Assembly: GCF_022828475.1 (NCBI RefSeq)
Contig: NZ_CP059557.1
Coordinates: forward strand, 6,247,470 to 6,311,469
Source: Saccharopolyspora gloriosae
GTDB taxonomy: Bacteria; Actinomycetota; Actinomycetes; Mycobacteriales; Pseudonocardiaceae
DNA length: 64,000 nt
Direction: 5' to 3'
The notes beneath the pieces were generated by a model that saw only the letters and a program-made list of their open reading frames with translations, had not been told where the DNA came from and searched no databases. Position numbers and translations under genes: made by a program. Within the stretch, counting starts at the first letter, position 1. Every line of letters begins with the position of its first letter. Positions 55,625-64,000 of this stretch are shown here, piece after piece.

Positions 55625-56331
55625 CCACCGCCGTGAGCCTGGAAACCGAGGTGTGGCGGGCGCTGGACACCGTGCTCGACCCGGAGCTCGACCAGCCCGT
55701 CACCGAGCTGGACTTCGTGGCGGGACTGGAGGTCGACGGGGACGACGTGCACGTCGACCTCCGGCTGCCCACGTACTTCTGCGCGCCGAACTTCGCCTAT
55801 TTGATGGTCGCCGACGCGCACGACGCCGTGGCGGAACTGCCCGGTGTGCGGCGGGTGCGGGTCCGGCTGCTGGATCACTTCGCCTCCGAGGAGATCAACG
55901 CGGGGGTCGCGGCGGGCGACGGTTTCGACGCCGCGTTCCCCGGTCTGGCCGCCGGTGAGCTGGAGGAGCTGCGGCGCACGTTCCTGCGCAAAGCGCACTT
56001 GGCCTACCAGGAACAAGTCGCGCAGGAACTGCTCCGCGCGGGCACCGAACTGGACGATCTGGTGCACGTCCGGCTCGGCGGTCTCCAGGGCGGCGCCGCG
56101 CTGGATCGGCTGCGCAGACGCCGGGACCAGCTCGGGCTGCCGTCCGGGCCGGACGCGCTGCTGATGATCGACGAGAACGGCGCGGCCGTCCCCGTCGAGG
56201 GCCTCTCGGCCAAGCTGCGGTTCGCGCGCACGACCCGCGTCAGCATCGAGGGCAATGCCGGTTGGTGTCGTGGTCTGCTCGACACCCGTTACGGATCGGG
56301 CGGGACCACCGGCCGGTCTGGCCTACATTGA
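55621..56331 (+). CDS. DUF59/MIP18-family protein (metal-sulfur cluster assembly-like)
   Basis: 236 residues from ATG 55621 (ATGA overlap). The N-terminal 100 residues are DUF59: VWRALDTVLDPELDQPVTELDFV, VDLRLPTYFCAPNFAYLMVADA and VRVRLLDHFASEEINAGV, with a single conserved Cys. The rest is a helical extension specific to the prm/mim-associated group. DUF59 proteins take part in iron-sulfur or metal-centre assembly. Its presence suggests that the operon once, or in relatives, serves a metalloenzyme. Confidence 0.85.
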   Translation: MTTAVSLETEVWRALDTVLDPELDQPVTELDFVAGLEVDGDDVHVDLRLPTYFCAPNFAYLMVADAHDAVAELPGVRRVRVRLLDHFASEEINAGVAAGDGFDAAFPGLAAGELEELRRTFLRKAHLAYQEQVAQELLRAGTELDDLVHVRLGGLQGGAALDRLRRRRDQLGLPSGPDALLMIDENGAAVPVEGLSAKLRFARTTRVSIEGNAGWCRGLLDTRYGSGGTTGRSGLH

Positions 56332-56336
56332 GAACC

Positions 56337-57158
56337 ATGAGCGCGCTGCCCACCGGCGGACGAGACCCGCAGCCCACCGGCGCCAAGGCGCCTTCGGGAA
56401 CGTTGCAGTCGGTGGGCCGAGCGTTGCGGGTGCTGGAGGCCATCGCGGCCTCCCCGTGCGGGATCAGCGCGAAGGACCTCGCCGCCGAGCTCGATCTGAC
56501 CTTGCCGACCACCTATCACCTGCTCACGACGCTGGTGGAGGCCGGACACGTGGTGCACCTGACGGAGCAGCACGTGTTCGCGCTGGGTTACAAGGCTCGG
56601 TTCCTCGGGCAGGCGTTGTCCCGGCAGCTCGCTGTGCAACCGGAGATCGCCGGGGCGATCCGGCGGTTGCACCAGCACGCCGATGCGGCGGCGTACTACG
56701 CGATCTACCGGGACACCGAGGTCGTCATCGCGCACGTGGAGGATTCCGATCGGCGGCCTCGGGTGCAGCCGTTGGACGTGGGTTTCCACCAGGCCGCGCA
56801 CGCGACGGCGTTCGGCAAGATCATGCTGGCGGCGATGGCTCCGGAGCAGCGTGCGCGCTACCTGGAGCAGGCCGGGATGGTTCCGTGCACGCCGTCGACG
56901 ATTCGCACCGCCGCCGCGCTGGAGGATCACCTTTCGCACGTGCACCAGTCGCAGATCGCGCTGGAGATCGCCGAGTTCCAGCCCGGTCTGGCGTGCATGG
57001 CCTCGCCGGTGTTCGACCCGGCGGGCTGCGTGACCGCGTCGGTGGCCATCTCGTTGCCGATCGCGGAGTTCCGCGCCCGGCGGTGGGCGGTGGAGCGCGC
57101 CGTCCGGCAGGGCGCCGTCCGGGTCACGCGGTCGCTGGTCAGCAGGCCGGCGGGGTGA
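56337..57158 (+). CDS. IclR-family transcriptional regulator
   Basis: 273 residues from ATG 56337, five bases after the DUF59 stop. The winged helix is at about 22-85 (LQSVGRALRVLEAIAASPCGISAKDLAAELDLTLPTTYHLLTTLVEAGH), the effector domain (IclR C) at about 95-255 with DVGFHQAAHATAFGKIMLAAM and GLACMASPVFDPAGCVTASVAISLP. IclR regulators typically respond to small aromatics, glyoxylate or alcohols. As last gene of the operon it probably controls it through the palindromes at 53427-53487. Confidence 0.92.
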   Translation: MSALPTGGRDPQPTGAKAPSGTLQSVGRALRVLEAIAASPCGISAKDLAAELDLTLPTTYHLLTTLVEAGHVVHLTEQHVFALGYKARFLGQALSRQLAVQPEIAGAIRRLHQHADAAAYYAIYRDTEVVIAHVEDSDRRPRVQPLDVGFHQAAHATAFGKIMLAAMAPEQRARYLEQAGMVPCTPSTIRTAAALEDHLSHVHQSQIALEIAEFQPGLACMASPVFDPAGCVTASVAISLPIAEFRARRWAVERAVRQGAVRVTRSLVSRPAG

Positions 57159-57347
57159 TCCGGGGTTTCCGGTCCGTCGTCGGCGATATCGCGGCGGCGG
57201 GCCGGAAACCACACGGTCGGGGTGTATCCGGTTAAAGTGCTGGCGCTCTGATCGCGGTTTCGGGAATCTGGATTTCGTCAGGGCCGCAACGACGGCCCGA
57301 ATGACGATTCTTCCGTTGATTTCCCTTGCCGTGAAAGGTGATCGCTC

Positions 57348-57776
57348 ATGCACGCCGCCATTTCCAAGATCAGGACCACGCGTCCCCAGGCCCGTCCACT
57401 GTGGATTTCGCGACGGGCCGTGCTCGCACCGGTACTCGCCGCCGGGATAGCGCTGAGCGCGCTCGGCGGGACCGTCGCGCAAGCAGGACCGGCCGAGCCG
57501 ATTCCTTGCCTGGACGGGGCTTTCTGCGCCTACCCGCACGTGGAGTACCAGGGTGAACCGCACCGGGCGGAGCTGCGCACGACCGCACTCGAGGAATGCG
57601 TCGCGCTGCCACCGCAGCCGGAGACGAAGTCCTTCGTCAACCAGACCGGGAAACCGGTGACGGTGTACCAGGATCCGACCTGCGACACGCACGCGGACTT
57701 CTCCACCTATCCGCCCGGATCCTTCGTGCCCCGGTCCGATTACGTCGCGCGTGCCATCAAGGTCTGGTCACGCTGA
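57348..57776 (+). CDS. Secreted peptidase inhibitor I36-like protein
   Basis: 142 residues from ATG 57348. A signal peptide ends near ALGGTVAQAG (about residue 47). The mature part has four Cys residues and the I36/gamma-crystallin-like look of CLDGAFCAYPHVEYQG and VTVYQDPTCDTHADFSTYPPGSF, also seen in the Streptomyces metalloproteinase-inhibitor SMPI family. Its role is probably extracellular protease inhibition or cell-surface protection; its last 9 bases overlap the convergent glycosyltransferase gene. Confidence 0.8.
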   Translation: MHAAISKIRTTRPQARPLWISRRAVLAPVLAAGIALSALGGTVAQAGPAEPIPCLDGAFCAYPHVEYQGEPHRAELRTTALEECVALPPQPETKSFVNQTGKPVTVYQDPTCDTHADFSTYPPGSFVPRSDYVARAIKVWSR

Positions 57777-58994
57777 TCCATCGTCGGCAGGCCTTTCGGA
57801 TGCCGACTCCTCCGGCACGGATCGGCCCGGCGTCAGCACGCGCAACAACTGCCGGGCCGATCGGTTCCAGGTGAAACCGGCGGCCTGCTCACGGCCGCCG
57901 CGCACCAGTTCCGCCCGCTGCTCGGGATCGTCCACCTCGCGGACCGCCGCCGCGAAAGCCGCGGCATCACCAACGGGGAACAACCGGGCGTGCCCACCGG
58001 TGACCTCGCGAAAGATGTCCAGATCGCTGCACACGACAGGAGTTCCGGCATGCATCGCTTCGATGATCGGCAATCCGAAACCCTCGTCCCGCGAAGCGGT
58101 GACCAGAGCCGCCGCCCGGCGCAACAGGGTCCGGTACGCCTCCTCCTCGATGCCGTTCCAGAACACGACGTCCGAACCGGACGGCACCAGTGCGCGCAGC
58201 TCCGCTTCCCTGGCGGGCGCGATCCGGCTCAACAGGTGCAGGCGGTGCCCGGGCAGCGAGCGCATTCCCGCGAGCAACGTCTCCACGTCCTTGTAGGGCA
58301 TGAACGAACCCATGTAGACGAGCTCGCGGACCTGACCCGCCGGAACCTGCTCGGCGTCGTCCCTATCCGGCTCCGGCGGCTCGGAGGGCGCGTTGTGCAC
58401 CACGGTCACGGGCCGCTTGGTGAGCCGATGGCGCCGGATCAACCGCCTTGTCGTCTCGCTGACGGTGACCACCGCGTCGGCGCGGTTGAGCAACAGCCGC
58501 TGCGGCCAGTAGGCACGGTGGTACAGCCGCCAGATCGCCCGCACCGGCGACGGCAGGAAACCGGGCGGCGCAGGGTGCCGGTAGTAGATCAGATCGTGCA
58601 GCGTGAGCACGAGCCGATACCGGCGGCCGAAACCACCGATGACCTGCATCGGGCTGAAGACCACCTCGGCGCCCAGCGCGTGCAGCCTGCGCGCGAGGAC
58701 GAGCTCCCGCACCGAGAACGGGCTGTTGATCTTGATGTGCGGCACGCCTTCGGGCAGCAGCGCGAGCTGACGTTCGTCGTGGATCAGCATCGTCACCGGG
58801 TGCAGGGCGTGCAGCGCTTCGATCAGCCCGGCCCCGAACCGGCTGATCCCGTCGTGCGCGTCGGTCCTGGTCCACCGGGCGTCCACGAACACCTTCGCGG
58901 GCCGCCCACCTCCGTCCGGGACGGCCGGATCAGCCGAGTGGACGGGGCCTGGCGAACCGTTCGGTCCGGCCGCGTCGGTGGGACGTGCGCTCAT
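57768..58994 (-). CDS. GT4-family glycosyltransferase
   Basis: 408 residues from ATG 58994, with a four-base overlap of the hydrolase stop. Rossmann-type GT-B: VFVDARWTRTDAHDGISRFGAGLIEAL, LHDLIYYRHPAPPGFLPSP, ADAVVTVSETTRRL and, in the donor domain, ALVTASRDEGFGLPIIEAMHAGTPVVCSDLDIFREV, the GT4 E-x7-E motif. It probably transfers mannose or another sugar from a nucleotide donor to a lipid or glycan acceptor in the same operon. Last gene of the four-gene unit; 9-base convergent overlap with the I36-like gene. Confidence 0.85.
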   Translation of the reverse strand: MSARPTDAAGPNGSPGPVHSADPAVPDGGGRPAKVFVDARWTRTDAHDGISRFGAGLIEALHALHPVTMLIHDERQLALLPEGVPHIKINSPFSVRELVLARRLHALGAEVVFSPMQVIGGFGRRYRLVLTLHDLIYYRHPAPPGFLPSPVRAIWRLYHRAYWPQRLLLNRADAVVTVSETTRRLIRRHRLTKRPVTVVHNAPSEPPEPDRDDAEQVPAGQVRELVYMGSFMPYKDVETLLAGMRSLPGHRLHLLSRIAPAREAELRALVPSGSDVVFWNGIEEEAYRTLLRRAAALVTASRDEGFGLPIIEAMHAGTPVVCSDLDIFREVTGGHARLFPVGDAAAFAAAVREVDDPEQRAELVRGGREQAAGFTWNRSARQLLRVLTPGRSVPEESASERPADDGSA

Positions 58995-59980
58995 GCCTCT
59001 CCCAAGAAGCGGTCGATCGCCTCAGCGGCGGCGGCCGGCGTCTCGTAATGCACGAGGTGGCCGACGCCGGGAACGATCACCAATTCGGCGTCCGGCAGGC
59101 CCGCGACGAGTTCGCGCTGACCGGCGACCGGCGCGATCTCGTCCGACTCGCCCGCGATCAACAAGGTCGGCAGGCGCAGCGCCGCGCGGTAGTCCGCGAC
59201 CGTGCCGGTCACCGAGGCCGCGTAGGTCTCGCTCAGCAGCGCAGGGCTGTGGAACCGGCTGAAGTGCCGCAAATGGCTCTCGTGCACAAAACGACGCACC
59301 TGCGGATCACGGGTCCGGAGCATCGCCTGGCCCGCAGCCCGCACCACCAGGCGGTTCGCCAGCAGGCCCCGGCCGAGCCGCGGCGGCAACGCCGTGCCCA
59401 GTGTGTAGTAGAGCGAAGTCAGCCGGGACAAGATCACTCTCGGCCCGTGCAGCGCCGGAGTCGAGATCGGATTCACCAGCACCAGCCGCGCCACCGACTC
59501 CGGATCACAGGACACGACATGAGCCGCGACCATCGAGCCGAACGAATGCCCGAGCAGCACCACCGGCCGCTCCCGCCCGCCGAGCCGTTCGATCAGCTCG
59601 ACGATCACGGCGGCGTACCCGGCGACGTCGTGCGCTCGATCGGTCATCGGACCGGAATCCCCGAAACCAGGCAGGTCTGGAACGACGACGGTGCGCCCGG
59701 GCAGCCGTTCGACTATCGGTTCCAGTCCGTGGTGGGTGCCGCGCAGCCCGTGCACCATGACGATCAGCGGATCATCGCCGGTTTCATCGGCACCGGTGCC
59801 GGGCTCCGGCATCGCGGTCCCCGGATCGCCGGAGCTCCGGCGATCCGGGGACCTGCCGGCGTCGGGCCGGTAAATCCAGAAATGCAGGTCGGAACCCTCG
59901 ATCCGCTCAACGCGCGGTTCCGGGTGCAGAACCGGTTCCGGTGCGGCCGCGGAGTCGGGAGTGGGTGGACGACTGGTCAT
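58991..59980 (-). CDS. Alpha/beta hydrolase
   Basis: 329 residues from ATG 59980, nine bases after the GT4 stop. The nucleophile elbow is VVLLGHSFGSMVAAHVV (GxSxG), oxyanion region VMVHGLRGTHHGLEP, acid Asp in LLIAGESDEIAP and catalytic His in VPGVGHLVHYETP. Between them is a lid-like helical insertion. The genetic context with two GT4 enzymes suggests a lipid or glycolipid esterase role. Confidence 0.85.
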   Translation of the reverse strand: MTSRPPTPDSAAAPEPVLHPEPRVERIEGSDLHFWIYRPDAGRSPDRRSSGDPGTAMPEPGTGADETGDDPLIVMVHGLRGTHHGLEPIVERLPGRTVVVPDLPGFGDSGPMTDRAHDVAGYAAVIVELIERLGGRERPVVLLGHSFGSMVAAHVVSCDPESVARLVLVNPISTPALHGPRVILSRLTSLYYTLGTALPPRLGRGLLANRLVVRAAGQAMLRTRDPQVRRFVHESHLRHFSRFHSPALLSETYAASVTGTVADYRAALRLPTLLIAGESDEIAPVAGQRELVAGLPDAELVIVPGVGHLVHYETPAAAAEAIDRFLGEA

Positions 59981-59989
59981 GACGGCGGA

Positions 59990-61228
59990 TCAGCTCGCCA
60001 GCTCGGCGGGCAGCTCGACCGGCGTCATCTCGTCGTCGTGCGCGAGCGCGTGCCGATAGATCGACTCGAACCGCCCCAGCACCGCGTCGATGTCGTGCTT
60101 GCGACTCACCAAGCGCTCGCCGGCGGCGCCCATCCGGTCGATGGTGTCGCGGTCGGCGATCACGTCGTCGATCGAGTGAGCCAGCGCGTGCACGTCCCGC
60201 GGCGGGTACAGCCAGCCGTTCTCCCCGGCTTCGACCAGGTGCGGCAGCGCCATCGCGTCGGCCAGCACGACGGGCGTGAGCGCGGACATCGCCTCCATGG
60301 TGGCCAGGCTCTGCAGCTCGGCGATGCTCGGCATGCAGAACAGGTCCGCCCTGGCGTAGGCGTCGAGCAGTTCCTGCTCGTCGACCAGGCCTGCGAAGTG
60401 CACCCGGTCCTCGATGCCGAGCTCAGCGGCCAGCTCGCCCAGCGGTTCCCGGCAGCTGCCGTCCCCGACGATCTCCAGGCGGGTGGGGTGGGTCGTCTTG
60501 AGCAGCGCCATCGCCCGCAGCAGGTCGTCGATGTGCTTCTCCTCGTCGAGCCTGCCGACGAACAGGATGGTGCGGGTCGCCGGTTCCGGATCCTGCTTGC
60601 GCACCTCCTGCGCCCGGCTCCGGTACAGGCCGACGTCGATACCGCAGGAGACCGGCACCGCGGGTTTCGAGAAGCCGTTCTCCTGCAGCAGCTGCACCGC
60701 CCGCGGCGTCGGGGCGGTGACCAGCTGCGCCTTGCCGTAGTGCTTGATCAGGTTGTGCCAGAGCAGCCACGCGCCCGCCTTCTGCAGGGCTCGCGGGATC
60801 CGCACGTAGCCGAAGATGTTCTCCGGCATGAAGTGGTTGGTGGCGATCAGGCCGATGCCCTGCCGACGAGCGGCGTTGATCAGGCCGCGCCCGATGAAGA
60901 AGTGCGACTGGACGTGCACGATGTCCGGCTGGATCTCCTTGAGCAGCCGGTCCGCGACCGCGGACGCCTGCCACGGCGGGCACGCCCGGAACGTGGGGTG
61001 CGCCGGCGTGCGGTACGACGCGACCCGATGCACCGTCACCCCGTCCTCGACGCGGGTGCTCTCCTGCCGATCCACCGAGTGGCAGATCACGTGCACGTCA
61101 TGGCCGCGGCGAGCCAGCCCGGTGGCGAGCCGGTGGCCGAAGTTCGCCGCACCGTTCACCTCGGGCGGGTACATCACCGCGCCGATCACGATGCGCAGCC
61201 GATCTCCGCCGAACGGTTGCGAAGTCAA
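59990..61228 (-). CDS. GT4-family glycosyltransferase (PimB-like)
   Basis: 412 residues from TTG 61228 (TTGA overlap with the transporter stop, GGGAG upstream). GT4 features: MYPPEVNGAANFGHRLATGLARRGHDVHVICHS, PDIVHVQSHFFIGRGL, TILFVGRLDEEKHIDDLLRA, and MPSIAELQSLATMEAMSALTPVVLADAMALPHLVEAGENG (E-x7-E). The substrate is likely a phosphoinositide or polyprenol acceptor, as in PimB/mannosyltransferases, by similarity only. In operon with the transporter, hydrolase and second GT4. Confidence 0.85.
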   Translation of the reverse strand: MTSQPFGGDRLRIVIGAVMYPPEVNGAANFGHRLATGLARRGHDVHVICHSVDRQESTRVEDGVTVHRVASYRTPAHPTFRACPPWQASAVADRLLKEIQPDIVHVQSHFFIGRGLINAARRQGIGLIATNHFMPENIFGYVRIPRALQKAGAWLLWHNLIKHYGKAQLVTAPTPRAVQLLQENGFSKPAVPVSCGIDVGLYRSRAQEVRKQDPEPATRTILFVGRLDEEKHIDDLLRAMALLKTTHPTRLEIVGDGSCREPLGELAAELGIEDRVHFAGLVDEQELLDAYARADLFCMPSIAELQSLATMEAMSALTPVVLADAMALPHLVEAGENGWLYPPRDVHALAHSIDDVIADRDTIDRMGAAGERLVSRKHDIDAVLGRFESIYRHALAHDDEMTPVELPAELAS

Positions 61229-62160
61229 GATGAACTCCCGTCAGAACGTATCCGCCGAGCGTCGGCGTTGCCGTCGCCGGTCACGGTTGCTTGCACTCGC
61301 TTGTCCTGGGTGTCCGGGTGGTGCCGGGCGAGTGCGAACACTCCGGCACACGCGATCACGGCACACAGAATTTCGCCGACCGCGGTGGCGCTGCCGACCG
61401 CGTCGGCCTCGCCCAGCAGGCCGATGCCCAGGCCCACCGCCACCAGCGGGTCGATCACCGTCAGGCAGGCCACGACCAGATCGGGGGGACCACTGGCGTA
61501 GCCGTGCTGCAACAGCCAGCCGCCCACGGCCATCGCCACCACGATCACGACCACCGGCAGCAGGTTGATCGTCAGCAGCGGCGTGCTGCCGAGCTGCTGC
61601 ACCACGGCCCGCACCAGCAGCGAGACCAGCCCGTAGGCGACCGCGCAGCCTGCGGCGTAGGCCATGCAGCGAACCTTCGACCGGGTGAGCAGTCCGAACA
61701 CGCCGAGAGCCAGCACGCCGCCGGCGACCAGCTGAGTGGCCAGCATCTGCTCATCCGGCAAAACCGGAGTCGCGGTGGCGCTGCCCGCGGCCAGGAACAC
61801 GAACGCCCCGACACCTCCGGTGGCAGCCAGCACCGCCAGCACGACGTGCACGTTCAGGTCGCGAGTGCGCACGCCCTGCTGCCGGGCGTTGAGCAGCACC
61901 GTGATCGGCAGCGCCAGCACCCCGACCGGTTGCACCACGCTCAACGGAGCGAGACCGAGTGCGCACGCGTGCAGCAGCGCACCGCTGCCCAGCGCGAGCA
62001 GGCCGAACAGCCACCGCTGATCGCGCAGCAACCGCACCTGGCTGCGGACCTTCAGCCCGCCGTCGCCGATCATGTCCTGCACCGCTGCGTGCTGCAGCCG
62101 GGCACCGACCGCATAACCGCAGGCGCCCAGCGCCGCCAGTGCCACCGCGAGTGTGGTCAC
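61225..62160 (-). CDS. DMT-superfamily (EamA/NIPA-like) transporter
   Basis: 311 residues from GTG 62160 with nine to ten helices of the drug/metabolite transporter fold; conserved text includes LGACGYAVGARLQHAAVQDM, SVVQPVGVLALPITVLLNA, VSLLVRAVVQQLG and IDPLVAVGLGIGLLGE. The QPVGVL and DPLV blocks resemble the actinobacterial DMT group close to NIPA magnesium/lipid-related transporters. It is the first gene of the operon with two glycosyltransferases and a hydrolase, so it may export or flip the glycosylated product. Confidence 0.8.
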   Translation of the reverse strand: MTTLAVALAALGACGYAVGARLQHAAVQDMIGDGGLKVRSQVRLLRDQRWLFGLLALGSGALLHACALGLAPLSVVQPVGVLALPITVLLNARQQGVRTRDLNVHVVLAVLAATGGVGAFVFLAAGSATATPVLPDEQMLATQLVAGGVLALGVFGLLTRSKVRCMAYAAGCAVAYGLVSLLVRAVVQQLGSTPLLTINLLPVVVIVVAMAVGGWLLQHGYASGPPDLVVACLTVIDPLVAVGLGIGLLGEADAVGSATAVGEILCAVIACAGVFALARHHPDTQDKRVQATVTGDGNADARRIRSDGSSS

Positions 62161-63242
62161 GTCGCACCCCGCCCTACGAAGATCACCTGCCGGTCACCTG
62201 GAACATCCACGCCCCATCTCCAGGTTCCCAGCTTCCAGGATCCCAAGGTCCAGGTCACGGACCTCCAGGCCACGGCCCTCGCGGAGTCCGCGCACCGCAC
62301 GACCGGAGAGTCCGCAATGCGATGTCCACCGGCTCCGCCCTGGGAAGCTGTCACTGGCAGCCTCTGCTGTCCGTCCACACCGCTCAATCTCGCCCATCGC
62401 GGGCCTGCCCCACATCGGGGCGGGCACCCTCAATTTCCCTGACCCGATCATTCGCAGGACACACCCGCATCCGTCGCCGTCACCGCGGATCGGTCTCCCC
62501 CATGATGCGCCGAGCAGGACCACGCATGTGCGCGGTTCGGACCATTCGACCAGTTCTCCCAGCGCAGCCGGACCCGGTTCCCCCGAACATCCGAGCCCCC
62601 GCCCCGGACGTCACCGGCGGATCCGCCGAGCACGCTCCGTTCCGCGTAAGGGATCACCCGGAGGCCGCTGCCGAAGCCCTCCGGGGTCGCGGTCGTGAGC
62701 GTTGAGGACCCCGTCGCCACCGGCTCGCCCGATAAGGTTTCCGACCTCTCCAGAACCTGCGGGGAAACAATCGGCGAATAGCGGTGAACGGCGACCGCGC
62801 GGGAAACACGCCGAAGCCGCACGGTCCGCCGAGCCGGATAACAAGAATGCACGCCGTGAACGGACGAGCGCGGTCGGTGCGCCTTCAGTCGTGCCGACCA
62901 GTCTTCTGCTCGTGAATCCAGGGGCGCGAGCCGCGGCGGGGTATGCGCCACATACCCCGCCCCCGCATTACCGCCCGCTTGATCCACGTGCACGACTGTA
63001 GAACAACCCCGCTGAGACCTTTGTCAGCAACACAACGAACGATGGTTTCACGCCGCGCGGACGCAGTGGATCCGAACCGGCAGAAATCGTTATGCCGCAG
63101 GAATAACCGCACGCCAACGGACAACGCGCGGCACATTCAAGATCAACTATTCCATGCGGAATCGTGATCGGTCCAACACGCTGAACCGTTCCCGGCCGCC
63201 GTCGGCTCCTTCTTCCCCGCGACCAGGTGCGACCATGCTGCG
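62161..63242. other. 1.1-kb divergent intergenic region with an 11-bp hairpin
   Basis: Between the transporter operon (minus) and the CopD-like gene (plus). Open frames here are not supported. A hairpin with an 11-base perfect stem, GGCGGGGTATG (62935-62945) and CATACCCCGCC (62951-62961), has a 5-base loop and no T-run. The rest is GC-rich with short CCAGGT-like repeats near 62190-62290. Confidence 0.5.
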
Positions 63243-64000
63243 ATGTCCGCCGACACCGGGACCGGCCCCGAACATCATCGATCCGGACGCCGCGAAGCGA
63301 CGGGGACCAAGACCGTCCTCCTCGCGGCCATCGCGCCCGTGGTGCTCGCCGTGGCCGCCGCACTCGCCGCCGCGGCGCACATCGCCGCCGGTGAGGTGCC
63401 CGGCCTGCCGACTCCCGGCGCGGCCGTCGGCTTCGCCGCACCGCCGCTGCGAGCGCTGCTGGACCTCGCGGCCGTCGCGACGGTCGGGCTGGGCTTGTTG
63501 CCGAGGTTGCTCCCGGACCGGAGCAAACACGCCCGCGCGCACCTCGCGCTGTCCCGGCGGGCCGCGGTGATCGCGGCGCTGGCCTGGTTGATCTGCGCGC
63601 TGCTGCTGCTCGTGCTCTACGCAGCCGAACTGGCCGGCGGGGTCCCGACGACGGAGGAGGTCGCCGGGTACGTCACCGGCGTTCCCGCCGGAACCGCGTT
63701 GGCGCTGAGCGTGGTGTGCGCGGCGGGCTGCGCGGTCCTCGGCCTGATCGGCGTCGTGCGGGACGGCCGGGCGGACACCGGCGCAACGAATCGCGACGCC
63801 GCCGCGAACGAGGGACTCGTCGACGATCTCCGCACCGTGCTCGCTCTGCTCGGCCTGCTGCCGATGCCGCTGACCGGGCACGCGACCGACTGGGAGTACC
63901 ACAACCTGAGCATGATCTCGGTGCAGCTGCACGTGCTCGCCGCCGCCGTCTGGGCAGGTGGGCTGACCGCGATCGTCTTGTTCGTCGCCCCGCGCCGGGG
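63243..64000 (+). CDS. CopD/CtaG-like copper membrane protein, N-terminal part
   Basis: ATG 63243 opens a frame that runs off the window end (252 codons visible). After a polar leader (MSADTGTGPEHHRSGRREATG) come several hydrophobic helices: VLLAAIAPVVLAVAAALAAAA, PLRALLDLAAVATVGLGLLP and VIAALAWLICALLLLVLYAAEL. It resembles the CopD/CtaG fusion at 27498-29450 in layout and in the final HATDWEYHNLSMISVQLHVLAAAVWAGGL block, which matches the HSASNAGH...HVVAAALWLG copper motif there. It is therefore probably a second copper-uptake/assembly protein; the CtaG part, if present, lies beyond the window. Confidence 0.75.
   Translation, partial: MSADTGTGPEHHRSGRREATGTKTVLLAAIAPVVLAVAAALAAAAHIAAGEVPGLPTPGAAVGFAAPPLRALLDLAAVATVGLGLLPRLLPDRSKHARAHLALSRRAAVIAALAWLICALLLLVLYAAELAGGVPTTEEVAGYVTGVPAGTALALSVVCAAGCAVLGLIGVVRDGRADTGATNRDAAANEGLVDDLRTVLALLGLLPMPLTGHATDWEYHNLSMISVQLHVLAAAVWAGGLTAIVLFVAPRR

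Noticed and set aside
62448-62993. 181-codon minus-strand ORF in the 1.1-kb gap
   Set aside because: No ribosome-binding site, no domain, mixed composition; overlapping open frames on both strands are equally long.

Overview
The window is GC-rich DNA with strong third-position bias, frequent GTG starts and many ATGA/GTGA overlaps. Its gene families are typical of mycelial actinomycetes: a conservon operon, a WhiJ/DUF5753-DUF397 pair, BluB, a STAND-TPR protein and actinobacterial IS110. The best guess is a Pseudonocardiaceae member, probably Saccharopolyspora-like; this is inferred from gene families, not from a marker gene.

Layout. 1-3.5 kb: the end of bluB, a TPR-GGDEF protein, and a putative glycerophosphotransferase-like gene whose 5' part holds 31 perfect copies of a 7-bp repeat. 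3.6-4.8 kb: an IS110 transposase. 4.9-7.0 kb: a STAND/NB-ARC-TPR protein. 7.1-10.5 kb: tRNA-Arg(CCU), then a visibly AT-richer two-gene restriction-modification island. 10.9-24.8 kb: core-type genes, including a MerR regulator with its promoter dyad, a glycosyltransferase-type PBP with a decayed transpeptidase domain, a reductase with divergent XRE regulator, a P450, VanZ-RDD, a HAD phosphatase, a crcB-DUF190-crcB fluoride block (DUF190 frameshifted), an m5C RNA methyltransferase and a copper P-type ATPase. 25-27.4 kb: a rearranged DUF5753 regulator remnant, an intact DUF397 gene and an unknown protein. 27.5-31.8 kb: a CopD/CtaG copper protein divergent from a PepSY-DUF5134 pair.

31.9-39.9 kb holds a complete four-gene Wadjet type II (JetABCD, condensin-like) anti-plasmid system on the minus strand, bracketed by two kinds of palindromic repeat. 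40.5-41.3 kb: an unknown two-gene operon. 42.1-47.7 kb: a conservon (histidine kinase, roadblock, DUF742, small GTPase); the GTPase is frameshifted at a run of six G. 48.4-50.4 kb: DUF485 plus an ActP-like symporter. 50.6-53.3 kb: small proteins and a flavin dehydrogenase. 53.5-57.2 kb: alcohol dehydrogenase, amidohydrolase, DUF59 and IclR, resembling the accessory half of a propane monooxygenase (prm/mim) locus without the monooxygenase. 57.3-62.2 kb: a secreted I36-like protein and a four-gene operon (DMT transporter, two GT4 glycosyltransferases, alpha/beta hydrolase). The window ends inside a second CopD-like gene.

The most unusual signals are the 7-bp repeat, which could switch its gene on and off by slippage; a family of about 50-bp palindromes placed at convergent gene ends; two single-base frameshifts in G/C runs of otherwise well-preserved genes; and the orphan prm/mim-like cluster with two palindromes in its promoter region. 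Coordinates and starts come from reading the sequence; no database search was run.
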